From Pseudomonadota bacterium (GTDB lineage Bacteria; Desulfobacterota; Desulfarculia; Adiutricales; JAGVGV01): DNA of 59,553 nt. A program made the translations under genes and the position numbers. Shown here piece by piece: positions 1-8,253 of this stretch (positions are counted from its first letter, which is position 1; every line of letters starts with the position of its first letter). The DNA lies in assembly GCA_018830135.1 (NCBI GenBank), contig JAHJTB010000410.1, forward strand, positions 1-59,553, given 5' to 3'. The notes under the pieces are model-generated. The model was not told the origin of the DNA and did no database searches. It worked only from the letters and a program-made list of their open reading frames with translations.

Positions 1-2
1 AC

Positions 3-275
3 CTGATCCTGCGCGCGGCATACGGGTACATGCGCCGTCTCGAGAAGCCGCAGCCCTGGTTCGGCCGGGACGGCTGGATGCACGCCTACGCCGATCAGTC
101 CCTGGACTACGGCCAGGAGTTCGACCTGGGCCTGAGCTACAAGATCATGGACAACCTGACCTACCAGGCCCACTTCGGCTACTTCTGGGCCGGCGACTGG
201 TTCAAGCTGGGCAGCAACAACCTGGAAATCAGCAACTCCTACCACTTCGACCACACCCTGGAGCTGACCTTCTAG
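3..275 (+). CDS. Outer-membrane beta-barrel protein, C-terminal part (5' end outside window)
   Basis: Only the last 90 or so residues are present; the reading frame is open from the window edge. The visible part has alternating aromatic and polar residues, for example in LTYQAHFGYFWAGDWF, and it ends in LELTF. A C-terminal phenylalanine preceded by alternating hydrophobic residues is the usual recognition signal for BAM-assembled outer-membrane barrels. The substrate and family cannot be named from this fragment; alginate-export-like or other porin-like families would fit. A GC-rich inverted repeat follows the stop codon, suggesting the gene ends its transcription unit. Confidence 0.6.
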   Translation: MILRAAYGYMRRLEKPQPWFGRDGWMHAYADQSLDYGQEFDLGLSYKIMDNLTYQAHFGYFWAGDWFKLGSNNLEISNSYHFDHTLELTF

Positions 276-297
276 GCTTGGACTGATTACCCGAAGC

Positions 298-375
298 GAG
301 GCCCCGGCCCGGCCGGGTCCTCCCTTCGGTCAAGCGCGCCGGGCCGGGCCGGCCGCCTCTATCCCGCTTTTTCTG
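298..375 (+). terminator. Possible terminator after the barrel gene
   Basis: A long GC-rich inverted repeat has arms beginning GAGGC at 298 and ending GCCTC at 359, with CCGGCCCGG blocks in both arms. TTTTT follows at 368-372. The T run is about 9 nt past the stem, so termination is plausible rather than clear. Confidence 0.4.
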
Positions 376-417
376 CTTCGAGACGCACCGGACCATCCGG
401 CTCTGGAGGACCGTGAC

Positions 418-1635
418 ATGGATTTTCGGCTGACGGCGGAACAACAGGCTTATGAAAAGACCTTCTCGGACTGGCTGTCTGGCAACCTGCCGGACGCCCT
501 AGACCCCCAAGGCTCTGGTCATTTCGAGACGGATGAGGCCTGGGGCCTGGCCTATCGGGCCTTCCAGAAGACCCTGTTCGAGGCCGGTTACGCCGGGGTG
601 CACTATCCCCTCGAGTATGGCGGTCAGGGGATGGGCATGATCGAGAACGTCATCATCTCCCGAGTCTTGGCGACCGCGTGCAACGAACTCAGAATTCCAG
701 GCAGCATCACCTTCGGCATGGCCGCGCCCACGATACACATCGTCGGCACGGAAGAGCAGAAACGGGAGTTTCTGCCCAAAATGCTGGATGGCGCCCACAT
801 CTGGTGCCAGGGCTTCAGCGAGCCCAACGCCGGTTCCGACGTGGCCAACATCGGCACGAGCGCTGTTCGAGACGGCGAGCACTTTGTGATCAACGGCCGG
901 AAAATCTGGACCAGTTTCGCCCATCTGGCCGATTACTGCATGCTTCTGGTCCGAACCGACCCGGGCGCGGCCAAGCACCGAGGCCTGAGCTATCTGCTCA
1001 TGGATATGAACCTGCCCGGCGTGGAGGTGCGCCCCATCCGGCAACTGACCGCCGAATCGCACTTCAACGAGGTCTTTATGGAAGATGTTCGTATCCCCGT
1101 GGACATGCTGGTCGGCGGCGAGGGAAACGGCTGGCGCATCGCCATTACCACCCTGATGTTCGAGCGGGTCATGGGCGACGCGACCATGGCCGCGACCTAC
1201 TCGGCCTCCCTGGTCCGGCTTTTCGAGATGGCCGGGACGACCAAACGGTCCGGCCGGCCGGTCATCGAGGACCCGCTCTTCCGGCAGGAACTGGCCCGGG
1301 CCTACGTGGATGTCCAGGTGCTCCGCTGCCACGGGCTCCGAAGCCTGAGCCACATGGTCTCCGGCGGCGTCCCCGGTCCCGAAGGCTCGATCGGCAAACT
1401 CCTGTGGAGCCTGGCTTATCAACGGTTCTCCGAGGCGGCTCTGAACATGCAGGGACCCGGCGGCCAGGTCATGGGCGGCTCGCCCCGGTCCATTCAGGCG
1501 GGCCTCTGGCAGCACGAGTTCCTGATGTCCAAGGGCGGGACCATTGCCGCCGGCACCACGGAGATCAACAAAAACATCATCGGCGAGCGGGTCCTGGGTC
1601 TACCCAAGGACGGCAGCCGGGCCTCCCGAGGCTGA
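418..1635 (+). CDS. Acyl-CoA dehydrogenase family protein
   Basis: The 405-residue product has the length and domain order of an FAD-dependent acyl-CoA dehydrogenase: an N-terminal helical domain with HYPLEYGGQG near residue 60, a middle beta domain with QGFSEPNAGSDVAN near 140 and NGRKIWTSFA near 165, and a C-terminal helical domain. The AGTTEINKNIIGER segment near residue 380 contains the glutamate position that usually serves as catalytic base. The family oxidises acyl-CoA thioesters to 2,3-enoyl-CoA and passes electrons to ETF. The start is supported by GGAGG about 8 nt upstream of the ATG. The chain length or type of substrate cannot be read from the sequence. It lies upstream of an Fe-S protein and other acyl-CoA enzymes, which fits a fatty- or aromatic-acid oxidation region. 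Confidence 0.93.
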   Translation: MDFRLTAEQQAYEKTFSDWLSGNLPDALDPQGSGHFETDEAWGLAYRAFQKTLFEAGYAGVHYPLEYGGQGMGMIENVIISRVLATACNELRIPGSITFGMAAPTIHIVGTEEQKREFLPKMLDGAHIWCQGFSEPNAGSDVANIGTSAVRDGEHFVINGRKIWTSFAHLADYCMLLVRTDPGAAKHRGLSYLLMDMNLPGVEVRPIRQLTAESHFNEVFMEDVRIPVDMLVGGEGNGWRIAITTLMFERVMGDATMAATYSASLVRLFEMAGTTKRSGRPVIEDPLFRQELARAYVDVQVLRCHGLRSLSHMVSGGVPGPEGSIGKLLWSLAYQRFSEAALNMQGPGGQVMGGSPRSIQAGLWQHEFLMSKGGTIAAGTTEINKNIIGERVLGLPKDGSRASRG

Positions 1636-1712
1636 ACGGCCGGCCGACGATCGCCCCGGCCGGACGACTCACGGCCCTGCCTCGATCGCTTTCACGCTCC
1701 CCGGGAAAGCGC

Positions 1713-1742
1713 TTGATTCCTTCCCGCCCCCTCCCGTATAAT
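1713..1742 (+). promoter_or_regulatory. Candidate sigma-70 promoter for the Fe-S protein gene
   Basis: TTGATT at 1713 and TATAAT at 1737 are separated by 18 nt, about 140 nt upstream of the Fe-S protein start. The same hexamer pair and spacing recur before the ThDP enzyme gene. This is a sequence match only. Confidence 0.5.
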
Positions 1743-1879
1743 TGGGCCGCCGTCTCCCGTAATCCGGGAGTTCCGGGTTAGAAAACAATCGACATCAATT
1801 CCAGCCCGGCCGCGCGGGTCTTCGGTTTGCTGAATGACGAAACCGACATCCACCCAACGTCGCCGAATCAGGAGGAACC

Positions 1880-2962
1880 ATGGACACCCAACTGCGAGAA
1901 CGACTGGCCGAGGCGCTGTCCCTGCGGGGCGGGGCGTTTCCCGCCGTGAAATGCGACGAGTTTTACACGCTGATGGAGGCGATCGTTACGCCCGAGGAGG
2001 CGGAGTTGGCCGTCCGGATGCCGCTTCCGCCCTCGACCCGCGAGGAAGTGGCTCAAGCCGCCGGCATGAACGCGGATGAGACCGAAGCCCTGCTGGAAGG
2101 CATGGCCGACAAGGGCCTGGTCTTCGTCTCGGAAAAGAACGGCCTGAAACGGTACCACCTCCTGGCCCTGCTGCCGGGCATCTTCGAGTTCCAGTTCATG
2201 AAGGGCGAAGTCAGCGACCACTTCAGAAAACTGGCCCGGCTTTTCGACGATTATTTCAAGGCCCTGCAACGCATGTCCCGCTCCGATATGCCGGTGCCCG
2301 GCGTTCCCTTTTCCCGGGTCATCCCCATCGACCGGGAAGTCAAGGCCGAGATCGAGGTCTTTCCTTTCGAGCAGGTATCCGAATACATCGCCAACTCGGA
2401 CCACATCACGGTTTCGACCTGCTATTGCCGCCATCACGGCGAGCTGCTGGACAATCCCTGCGACAAACCCAAGGAGGTCTGTTTTTCTTTCGGCCCCAGC
2501 GCCAAATTCGTGTCTGAGCGGGGCTTCGGCCGGCCGGTCTCGAAGGACGAGGCCCTGGCCCTGATGAAGACGGCCGAAGAGGCCGGCCTGGTCCATTGTT
2601 CCAGCAACACCAGCCGGTACATCGACTTTGTCTGCAACTGCTGCGTCTGCCATTGCGGCATCCTGCAGAGCATGAAGCGGTCCGTTTCCGGCGCCTTCGG
2701 CGCTCATTCCAATTACATCATCGACGCGGACCCCGATACCTGCACCGGCTGCGAGACCTGCATCGACCGCTGCCCCATGGCGGCCCTGGCCATGAAGGAT
2801 GACCGGGTCGAGCCCGACCTGGAAAGGTGCATCGGCTGCGGGGTCTGTGTGTCGACCTGCCCTTCGGGCTCGCTTCAACTGACGGCTCGGGCCGACCGCA
2901 AGTCCCCGCCCGCGACCCCTCGGGACCTGGCGGCGGCCATGATCGAGTCCCTGATATCGTAG
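1880..2962 (+). CDS. 4Fe-4S ferredoxin-domain protein with N-terminal winged-helix-like region
   Basis: In the 360-residue product, residues about 50-100 resemble a winged-helix segment (STREEVAQAAGMNADETEAL, then a helix and a hydrophobic wing). A cysteine-rich middle region includes STCYCRHHGELL and FVCNCCVCHCG. The C-terminal part (about 285-335) has two ferredoxin motifs, CTGCETCIDRC and CIGCGVCVSTCPSG, each able to bind a [4Fe-4S] cluster. The start follows an AGGAGG ribosome-binding site. No membrane segment or export signal is evident, so it should be cytoplasmic. The role is unknown; electron transfer for nearby acyl-CoA oxidation or Fe-S-dependent sensing are both possible. It has its own promoter candidate and terminator, so it looks monocistronic. 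Confidence 0.85.
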   Translation: MDTQLRERLAEALSLRGGAFPAVKCDEFYTLMEAIVTPEEAELAVRMPLPPSTREEVAQAAGMNADETEALLEGMADKGLVFVSEKNGLKRYHLLALLPGIFEFQFMKGEVSDHFRKLARLFDDYFKALQRMSRSDMPVPGVPFSRVIPIDREVKAEIEVFPFEQVSEYIANSDHITVSTCYCRHHGELLDNPCDKPKEVCFSFGPSAKFVSERGFGRPVSKDEALALMKTAEEAGLVHCSSNTSRYIDFVCNCCVCHCGILQSMKRSVSGAFGAHSNYIIDADPDTCTGCETCIDRCPMAALAMKDDRVEPDLERCIGCGVCVSTCPSGSLQLTARADRKSPPATPRDLAAAMIESLIS

Positions 2963-2987
2963 TCGGTCCCGTCCCGTTGAAGATCGA

Positions 2988-3013
2988 AAGGCGTCCCGCC
3001 GGGGCGCCTTTTT
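2988..3013 (+). terminator. Rho-independent terminator after the Fe-S protein gene
   Basis: Arms AAGGCG-CCC and GGG-CGCCTT flank a short GCC loop, and the stem runs straight into TTTTT. It begins 26 nt past the stop codon. Confidence 0.75.
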
Positions 3014-3054
3014 CCGTTTTGGGCCACGGCCCGGGCGGTTCCTGCCCGGAGCCC

Positions 3055-3084
3055 TTGATTTTTCGGGCCGCCCTCTATTATAAT
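3055..3084 (+). promoter_or_regulatory. Candidate sigma-70 promoter for the ThDP enzyme gene
   Basis: TTGATT at 3055 and TATAAT at 3079 are separated by 18 nt, with the last base 36 nt before the GTG start. Confidence 0.55.
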
Positions 3085-3120
3085 TCGGACGCTTTCATCC
3101 AAAAGTCACGGGAGATATCA

Positions 3121-4725
3121 GTGTCCAAAGCATCCCAAGTCCTACTCGAGACCCTTCGGGGGTTCGGCGTCGAACTCGTTTTCGGCATTCCCAGCGTTCA
3201 CAACATCGGATTTTATGAAGCCATGCGGGAGGCCGGGTCCGTCCGACACGTCCTGTGCCGGACCGAGGCCGGGGCCGTGCACATGGCTGATGGGTACGCC
3301 CGGACCGGGCGGGGTCTGGGCGTGGCCGTCGCCTCGACCGGCCCCGGGGCCGGGTACACGGTCGCGCCGCTTATGGAGGCCTGGGCCAGTTGTTCGCCGG
3401 TTCTGGTCCTCAACTCCAACATCGCCAGCGGCCGGATCGGCGCAGGGGAAGGGAAGCTGCACGAAATTCCGGACCAGGCATCCATCTTCCGGAGCATGAC
3501 CAAGGCGACCTTCTCCCCGCGTTCGGCCGACGAGGTGGGGCCGACGGCCCGGGAGGCGGCAACCACGGCCCTGACCGGACGGCCTGGCCCGGTCTATCTC
3601 GAAGTGCCGGTCGATTTGTGGGACAAGGAAACAGGGGAGGGACCGGGACCGCCTCCGGATACCGCCGGTCCGGCCGGGCCGTCCAAGGGACTGGCCGAAG
3701 CGATCGAACGGGTCCGGAAGGCCCGTCGTCCGGTGATCGTGGTAGGCGAGGACGCGGGACGGGCCGGGCTGGGCCCCCTGGTCATGGCCCTGGCCGAGCG
3801 CCTGGGCGCGCCCGTTGTGACCGAAACCCAGGCCGGCGGCGCCGTACCGGCCGACCATCCCCTGGTCTTCGGCGTCGCGCCCCGCAAAGGCGCGATCCGG
3901 GCCACCCTGGAAGAGGCGGATTTGGCGCTGGCTCTGGGCACAAGGCTCCGTGAAGCGGACATCAAACGCCACGGCGTCCATCTGGCCCCCCTCATCCACG
4001 CGGACTGGGACGAGACCTGGATGGGACGAAATTACGAGCCCCTGGTCCGCCTGCCCGGAAATCTCGGGACGACCCTGGCCGGACTGCTGGCGGGGCTCGA
4101 AACCGCGCCCCGGCCGGCATGGGCCGACAAACAAAGCGCTTTGCTGAAACGCGAGATCGAGACGGCCCGCGAAACCCACCCCGTCGAAATGGCCTATTTG
4201 AAGGCCATCCGGGAGGCCCTGCCCCGGAACGGGGACCTGATCGTGGACAACACCCAACTCGGCTATTGGGCCGAATATTTTTATCCGGCCTACGAGCCGG
4301 GGGGCCTGACGGCGGCCAAGGGAGCCACCATCCTCGGCTTCGCCTTTCCGGCGGCCATGGGCCGCCGACTGGCCCTGCCGGACCGCCCTCTGGCCGCCCT
4401 GATCGGCGACGGGGGGTTCTTGTACTGTGCCCAGGAACTGGCCACCTGCCGGCGACACGGCCTCGGCTTCCCTTTGATCGTGGTCAACGACCAGGCCTAC
4501 GGCGTGATCGGATACCTTCAGAACCTCTTTTACCGGCAGAAGTATGAAAACGCCCTGGTCAATCCCGACTTCGTGGCCCTGGCCATGGCCTTCGGGGTCT
4601 CGGCGGTCCGGGTCGATTCGCCCGAAGGCCTGCATGAAGCCCTGGTCGAGGCCCTCTCGGCCCAGGACATGAGACTGATTGAACTGGCGGCCCGTTTCGA
4701 GGAGCCGCCGTTCAGACGCTATTAA
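3121..4725 (+). CDS. Thiamine diphosphate-binding enzyme (acetolactate synthase-like)
   Basis: The 534-residue product has the three-domain layout of the ThDP decarboxylase/acetolactate synthase superfamily. The N-terminal Pyr domain begins with FGVELVFGIPS and carries the cofactor-activating glutamate in RTEAGAVHMADGYART near residue 48. The central domain starts near residue 200 (ARRPVIVVGEDAGRAG). The C-terminal PP domain has the ThDP/Mg signature running from IGDGGFLYCAQELAT to VVNDQAYG near 425-460. The GTG start was chosen because GGGAG lies 6-8 nt upstream and homology begins immediately after it; longer readings extend through the upstream terminator. There is no ilvN-type regulatory subunit nearby, so branched-chain amino-acid synthesis is not indicated. 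The substrate remains open. Confidence 0.85.
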   Translation: MSKASQVLLETLRGFGVELVFGIPSVHNIGFYEAMREAGSVRHVLCRTEAGAVHMADGYARTGRGLGVAVASTGPGAGYTVAPLMEAWASCSPVLVLNSNIASGRIGAGEGKLHEIPDQASIFRSMTKATFSPRSADEVGPTAREAATTALTGRPGPVYLEVPVDLWDKETGEGPGPPPDTAGPAGPSKGLAEAIERVRKARRPVIVVGEDAGRAGLGPLVMALAERLGAPVVTETQAGGAVPADHPLVFGVAPRKGAIRATLEEADLALALGTRLREADIKRHGVHLAPLIHADWDETWMGRNYEPLVRLPGNLGTTLAGLLAGLETAPRPAWADKQSALLKREIETARETHPVEMAYLKAIREALPRNGDLIVDNTQLGYWAEYFYPAYEPGGLTAAKGATILGFAFPAAMGRRLALPDRPLAALIGDGGFLYCAQELATCRRHGLGFPLIVVNDQAYGVIGYLQNLFYRQKYENALVNPDFVALAMAFGVSAVRVDSPEGLHEALVEALSAQDMRLIELAARFEEPPFRRY

Positions 4726-4774
4726 ATCATACCGTATTCGGCCTCTGGGCCGTATCGGTCGTCAGGAGCGAGAC

Positions 4775-6358
4775 ATGAGCGGATCGGACAAGAAGTCCGG
4801 AGATTCCTGGTCTCCGGAAATCGAAGAACTTCATCTCAGGGAATCCATGGCCGCCAAGATGGGCGGCCCGGAGCGCATCGAACGACAACGGGCCGCGGGC
4901 CGCTTGACCGTTCGGGAACGGATCGACGGGCTTTTCGACCCGGGCACTTTCCATGAAACGGGCGCCGCTGTCGGCGTGCCTCAGTACGATGGCAAACGTC
5001 TGGTGGACCTGCGGGCCTCGAACTTCATTTTCGGAACCGGCCGGGTGAACGGCCGCAAGATCGTGGTCGGGGCGGACGACTTCAGCATCCGCGGCGGCGC
5101 CTCGGATGCAGCCATCGGCCGCAAGGCGCCTTACGCCGAACACATGGCCCTGGAGTTCCGTCTGCCCATGGTCCGCCTCATCGACGGAACCGGCGGAGGC
5201 GGCAGCGTCAAACAACTGGAAATGATGGGCTCGACCTATGTCCCGGCCAACCCGGCCATGGACCTCATGGTCGCCCTGCTCGAGACCGTGCCCGTGGTCA
5301 GCGCCTGCATGGGCTCGGTGGCCGGCCTGGGCGCGGCCCGGGTCGTATTCTCCCACTTCTCGGTCATGCCCAGGAAGACGGCCCAGCTCTTCGTGGCCGG
5401 GCCGCCCGTGGTCATGCCGGCCACGGGCAAATGGATCGACAAGGAAGATTTGGGCGGGTCTCACATTCACACCCGGGGGTCCGGCGCGGTCGACAACGAA
5501 GCGGACTCGGAAGAAGACGCCTTCGAACAGATCAGGCGATTCCTGTCCTACATGCCTGATTCGGTCTATGAAGTGCCGCCGGTGATCGAAGCTATCGACC
5601 CGCCGGACCGGCGGGAGGAAGAACTGCTGTCCATCATTCCCCGCAACAAACGCAAGACCTATCCCGTCCGGCGCATCATCGACCTGGTCATGGACCGGGA
5701 CAGCTTTTTCGAGATCGGCGCCAGATGGGGCCGGAGCGCGGTCACCGGCCTGGCCCGGCTGGCGGGCCGGCCGGTGGGCCTGATCGCCAACGATCCCCGC
5801 TTCCTCGGCGGGGCCATCGACGCCCAGGCGGCCGACAAAATGATCCGCCTGATCGACATGTGCGACACCTTTCACCTGCCCATCGTCAACCTGGTGGACA
5901 ACCCCGGCTTCTGGATCGGGCTGGCGGGGGAGAAACAAGGCACCATCCGCCGAGGCGGCCGGTGGATTTATTCGGTCTACCAGGCCACGGTGCCCTGGTG
6001 TTCGATCATCCTGCGCAAGGTCTTCGGCGTGGCCGGCGCGGCCCACGGCAATCACACCCGGCTCAACCTCCGCTATGCCTGGCCCTCCGGCGAATGGGGC
6101 TCCCTGCCCATCGAAGGCGGGGTCATGGCCGCCTATCGCCGGGAGATCGAGGCGGCCGACGACCCGGACGCCCTGCGGGCCGAGATCGAGGAACGCCTGA
6201 CCGACGTAACCTCGCCCTTCCGCACGGCCGAGATATTCGGCATCGAGGAGATCATCGATCCCCGGGACACCCGGCCGCTTCTGTGCGAATGGGTCGAAAC
6301 CGCTTACCGGCTCCTGCCCAGCGAACTGGGAATCAAGCGCCGGGGCATGCGGCCGTGA
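4775..6358 (+). CDS. Acyl-CoA carboxylase, carboxyltransferase (beta) subunit
   Basis: The 527-residue product has the length and two crotonase-fold halves of PccB/MmdA-type carboxyltransferases. The N half contains ERIERQRAAGRLTVRERID, GADDFSIRGGAS and ACMGSVAGLGAARVV; the C half contains RPVGLIANDPRFLGGAID, VDNPGFWIGLAGE and ILRKVFGVAGAAHGN. Such subunits transfer carboxyl groups between biotin and an acyl-CoA such as propionyl-, methylmalonyl- or methylcrotonyl-CoA. The ATG follows CAGGAG with 6-nt spacing, 49 nt after the ThDP enzyme stop, so the two are probably co-transcribed. No biotin carboxylase or biotin-carrier gene is in the window. The C-half segment departs from the common RKAYGGA form, so substrate identity is uncertain. 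Confidence 0.9.
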   Translation: MSGSDKKSGDSWSPEIEELHLRESMAAKMGGPERIERQRAAGRLTVRERIDGLFDPGTFHETGAAVGVPQYDGKRLVDLRASNFIFGTGRVNGRKIVVGADDFSIRGGASDAAIGRKAPYAEHMALEFRLPMVRLIDGTGGGGSVKQLEMMGSTYVPANPAMDLMVALLETVPVVSACMGSVAGLGAARVVFSHFSVMPRKTAQLFVAGPPVVMPATGKWIDKEDLGGSHIHTRGSGAVDNEADSEEDAFEQIRRFLSYMPDSVYEVPPVIEAIDPPDRREEELLSIIPRNKRKTYPVRRIIDLVMDRDSFFEIGARWGRSAVTGLARLAGRPVGLIANDPRFLGGAIDAQAADKMIRLIDMCDTFHLPIVNLVDNPGFWIGLAGEKQGTIRRGGRWIYSVYQATVPWCSIILRKVFGVAGAAHGNHTRLNLRYAWPSGEWGSLPIEGGVMAAYRREIEAADDPDALRAEIEERLTDVTSPFRTAEIFGIEEIIDPRDTRPLLCEWVETAYRLLPSELGIKRRGMRP

Positions 6359-6376
6359 TTCGGGAAGCCGACCGGT

Positions 6377-6416
6377 AAAAAAAAGCCCGGGCCAAACCCC
6401 GGGCTTTCGTCCTTTT
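6377..6416. terminator. Bidirectional terminator between carboxylase and acyl-CoA ligase genes
   Basis: A run of eight A leads into AAGCCCGGG, a short loop, then CCCGGGCTT and a T-rich stretch (TTTTT near 6413). Strong stem with A and T runs on both sides fits termination of both convergent genes. Confidence 0.85.
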
Positions 6417-6430
6417 TACAGACAACTCCG

Positions 6431-7972
6431 TCAGTTGGCCTGGGCCTTGTTCCAGTAACTTTCCTTGAGCAGCCGTTTGAACAGCTTGCCCGTCGGCGTC
6501 CGGGGCAGTTGGGGGTTGAAGTCCACTCCCTTGGGGCACTTGATCTTGGACAGGTGCTGATGGCAGTATTCCATCAGTTCCCGGGCCAGTTCCGGACCGG
6601 CCTCGGACATGTCCACCGGCTGCACGATCGCCTTGACCTCCTCGCCGAAATCCTCGTTAGGCACGCCGATCACAGCCACGTCTGCCACCTTGGGGTACAT
6701 GGTCAACACGTTTTCGGCCTCCTGGGGATAGATGTTGACCCCGCCCGAGATGATCATGTTGGCCTTGCGGTCGGTCAGGTAGACGTAGCCTTCCTCATCC
6801 ACGTACCCGATGTCCCCCAGGGTGTTCCAGCCCTGGGAGGTTCTGGATTCGGCCGTCTTGTCCGGGTCGTTGTGGTATTCGAACGGGACGCCGCCTTCGA
6901 TGTAAATAGTCCCGGGTTCATAAGGGGGCAGGATGTTTTCATTTTCATCGCAGATGCGGACCTGGCCGATGAAGCAGCGGCCGACCGAGCCTTTGTGCCG
7001 CAGCCACTCCTCGGAACTGATGGCGAAGAAGCCGTTTCCTTCGGTGCCGGCGTAATACTCGAAAATGACCGGTCCCCACCACTCGATCATCTGGTCCTTG
7101 ACCTCGATGGGACAGGGCGCGGCCGCGTGAATGGCGATCCCGAGACTGGAGAGGTCGTATTTTTTCCGGACTTCCTCGGGCAGCTTGAGCATCCGGATGA
7201 ACATGGTCGGGACCCACTGGCTGGTGGTCACCTTGTACTTCTCGATCAGGGCCAGGGCCTCTTCCGGATCGAACTTTTCCATGATGATCACGGTCCCGCC
7301 GGTGCGCAGCGTCCAGGTGCAGTAGCGCAGCGGGGCGGCGTGATAGAGCGGGGCGGGGGAGAGGTAGACCGTTTGCTCGTTAAGCTGATACAGGGCGATC
7401 ATGCCCTGGGCCGCCGGGTGGACCGCGCCGAAGGGAAACGCCTCCCGGGTGGGGACAATGCCTTTGGGGCGGCCGGTCGTGCCGGACGAATAGAGCATGT
7501 CCTTGCCTTCGTTGCACTCGGGAATGGGTTCGGCGGGATAGGGCGCCACCGTCTCCTCGTAGGACCGATACCCTTGGGTGACGCCGCCGATCATGAGTCG
7601 ATGCTCGGCATCGGGTATCTTGTCCAGCAGTTCGCCGGCCAGGTTCTCGTACTTCCTCGAGGTGATGAAGACCCGGGCCTGGCAGTCGTTGATGATGTAC
7701 TCGATTTCCGCGGTCTTCAGGTGGGTGCTGATGGTCGTATAAAACAGGCCGGCCACCTGTGCGGCAAATACAACCTGAAGATATTCCTTGTTGTTTTCCA
7801 TCATGATGGCGATGTGGTCGTTTGGTTGCAGGCCGATATCGCGGAAGAACCGGGAACAACGGTTTGCGCCCTGCTCCAGTTCCCCGTAAGTCACCACTTC
7901 GCCGGTTTTGGCCATGATGTAAGCCGGTTTGCCCGGCGCCTTTTGGGCGTGAACCCTGGGATGAAGCATCAC
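6431..7972 (-). CDS. Acyl-CoA synthetase (AMP-forming ligase)
   Basis: The 513-residue product belongs to the ANL adenylating superfamily. Motifs in order are YSSGTTGRPKGIVPT (P-loop-like A3, near residue 165), FEYYAGTEGNGFF (A5, near 305), LGDIGYVDEEGYVYLTDR (A7/A8, near 390), MIISGGVNIYPQEAEN, and RTPTGKLFKRLLKE with the catalytic lysine near residue 500. The reaction is activation of a carboxylic acid to acyl-AMP and then acyl-CoA. The start has two consecutive ATGs preceded by AAGGAG. No signal peptide is seen, so it is probably cytoplasmic. The nearest relatives are likely the crotonobetaine/long-chain FadD-like ligases; the substrate cannot be assigned. Confidence 0.92.
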   Translation of the reverse strand: MMLHPRVHAQKAPGKPAYIMAKTGEVVTYGELEQGANRCSRFFRDIGLQPNDHIAIMMENNKEYLQVVFAAQVAGLFYTTISTHLKTAEIEYIINDCQARVFITSRKYENLAGELLDKIPDAEHRLMIGGVTQGYRSYEETVAPYPAEPIPECNEGKDMLYSSGTTGRPKGIVPTREAFPFGAVHPAAQGMIALYQLNEQTVYLSPAPLYHAAPLRYCTWTLRTGGTVIIMEKFDPEEALALIEKYKVTTSQWVPTMFIRMLKLPEEVRKKYDLSSLGIAIHAAAPCPIEVKDQMIEWWGPVIFEYYAGTEGNGFFAISSEEWLRHKGSVGRCFIGQVRICDENENILPPYEPGTIYIEGGVPFEYHNDPDKTAESRTSQGWNTLGDIGYVDEEGYVYLTDRKANMIISGGVNIYPQEAENVLTMYPKVADVAVIGVPNEDFGEEVKAIVQPVDMSEAGPELARELMEYCHQHLSKIKCPKGVDFNPQLPRTPTGKLFKRLLKESYWNKAQAN

Positions 7973-8168
7973 TGCTCCACTCCTTGTACCGTTTTTTGCC
8001 TGTCGATTCAGAGGGCTCGTTTCCTTCCCGTCCCTTACCCCGGGCGATGCCGTCTTCCCTCGAATCCGGCGAAAGCCACGCTACACAAAATTGATTCCCA
8101 AGTCAAAGGAGTAAGAAGCGGAAGGAGGCTTTTCACTCCGGTCGGCTGGCCGGATTTTAATAAAAGGC

Positions 8169-8197
8169 TTGAAAACCAACCGAAATTTTATTCTAAT
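8169..8197 (+). promoter_or_regulatory. Candidate promoter for ilvD
   Basis: TTGAAA at 8169 and TCTAAT at 8192 are 17 nt apart in an AT-richer stretch of the 281-nt gap between the divergent acyl-CoA ligase and ilvD. The -10 match is partial. Confidence 0.35.
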
Positions 8198-8253
8198 GGC
8201 CAAGCGAAGCATATGGACGCAAGCCAACCGATTTTGATGGATGGGAGTCATTT

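Noticed and set aside
499-1515. Long open frame on the minus strand opposite the acyl-CoA dehydrogenase
   Set aside because: High-GC third positions keep the antisense frame open; the product is G/H/V-rich low-complexity sequence with no motif, and the plus strand has a clear gene.
3142-4635. 497-codon antisense frame opposite the ThDP enzyme gene
   Set aside because: Same GC-driven artefact; the plus-strand gene has the full ThDP motif set.
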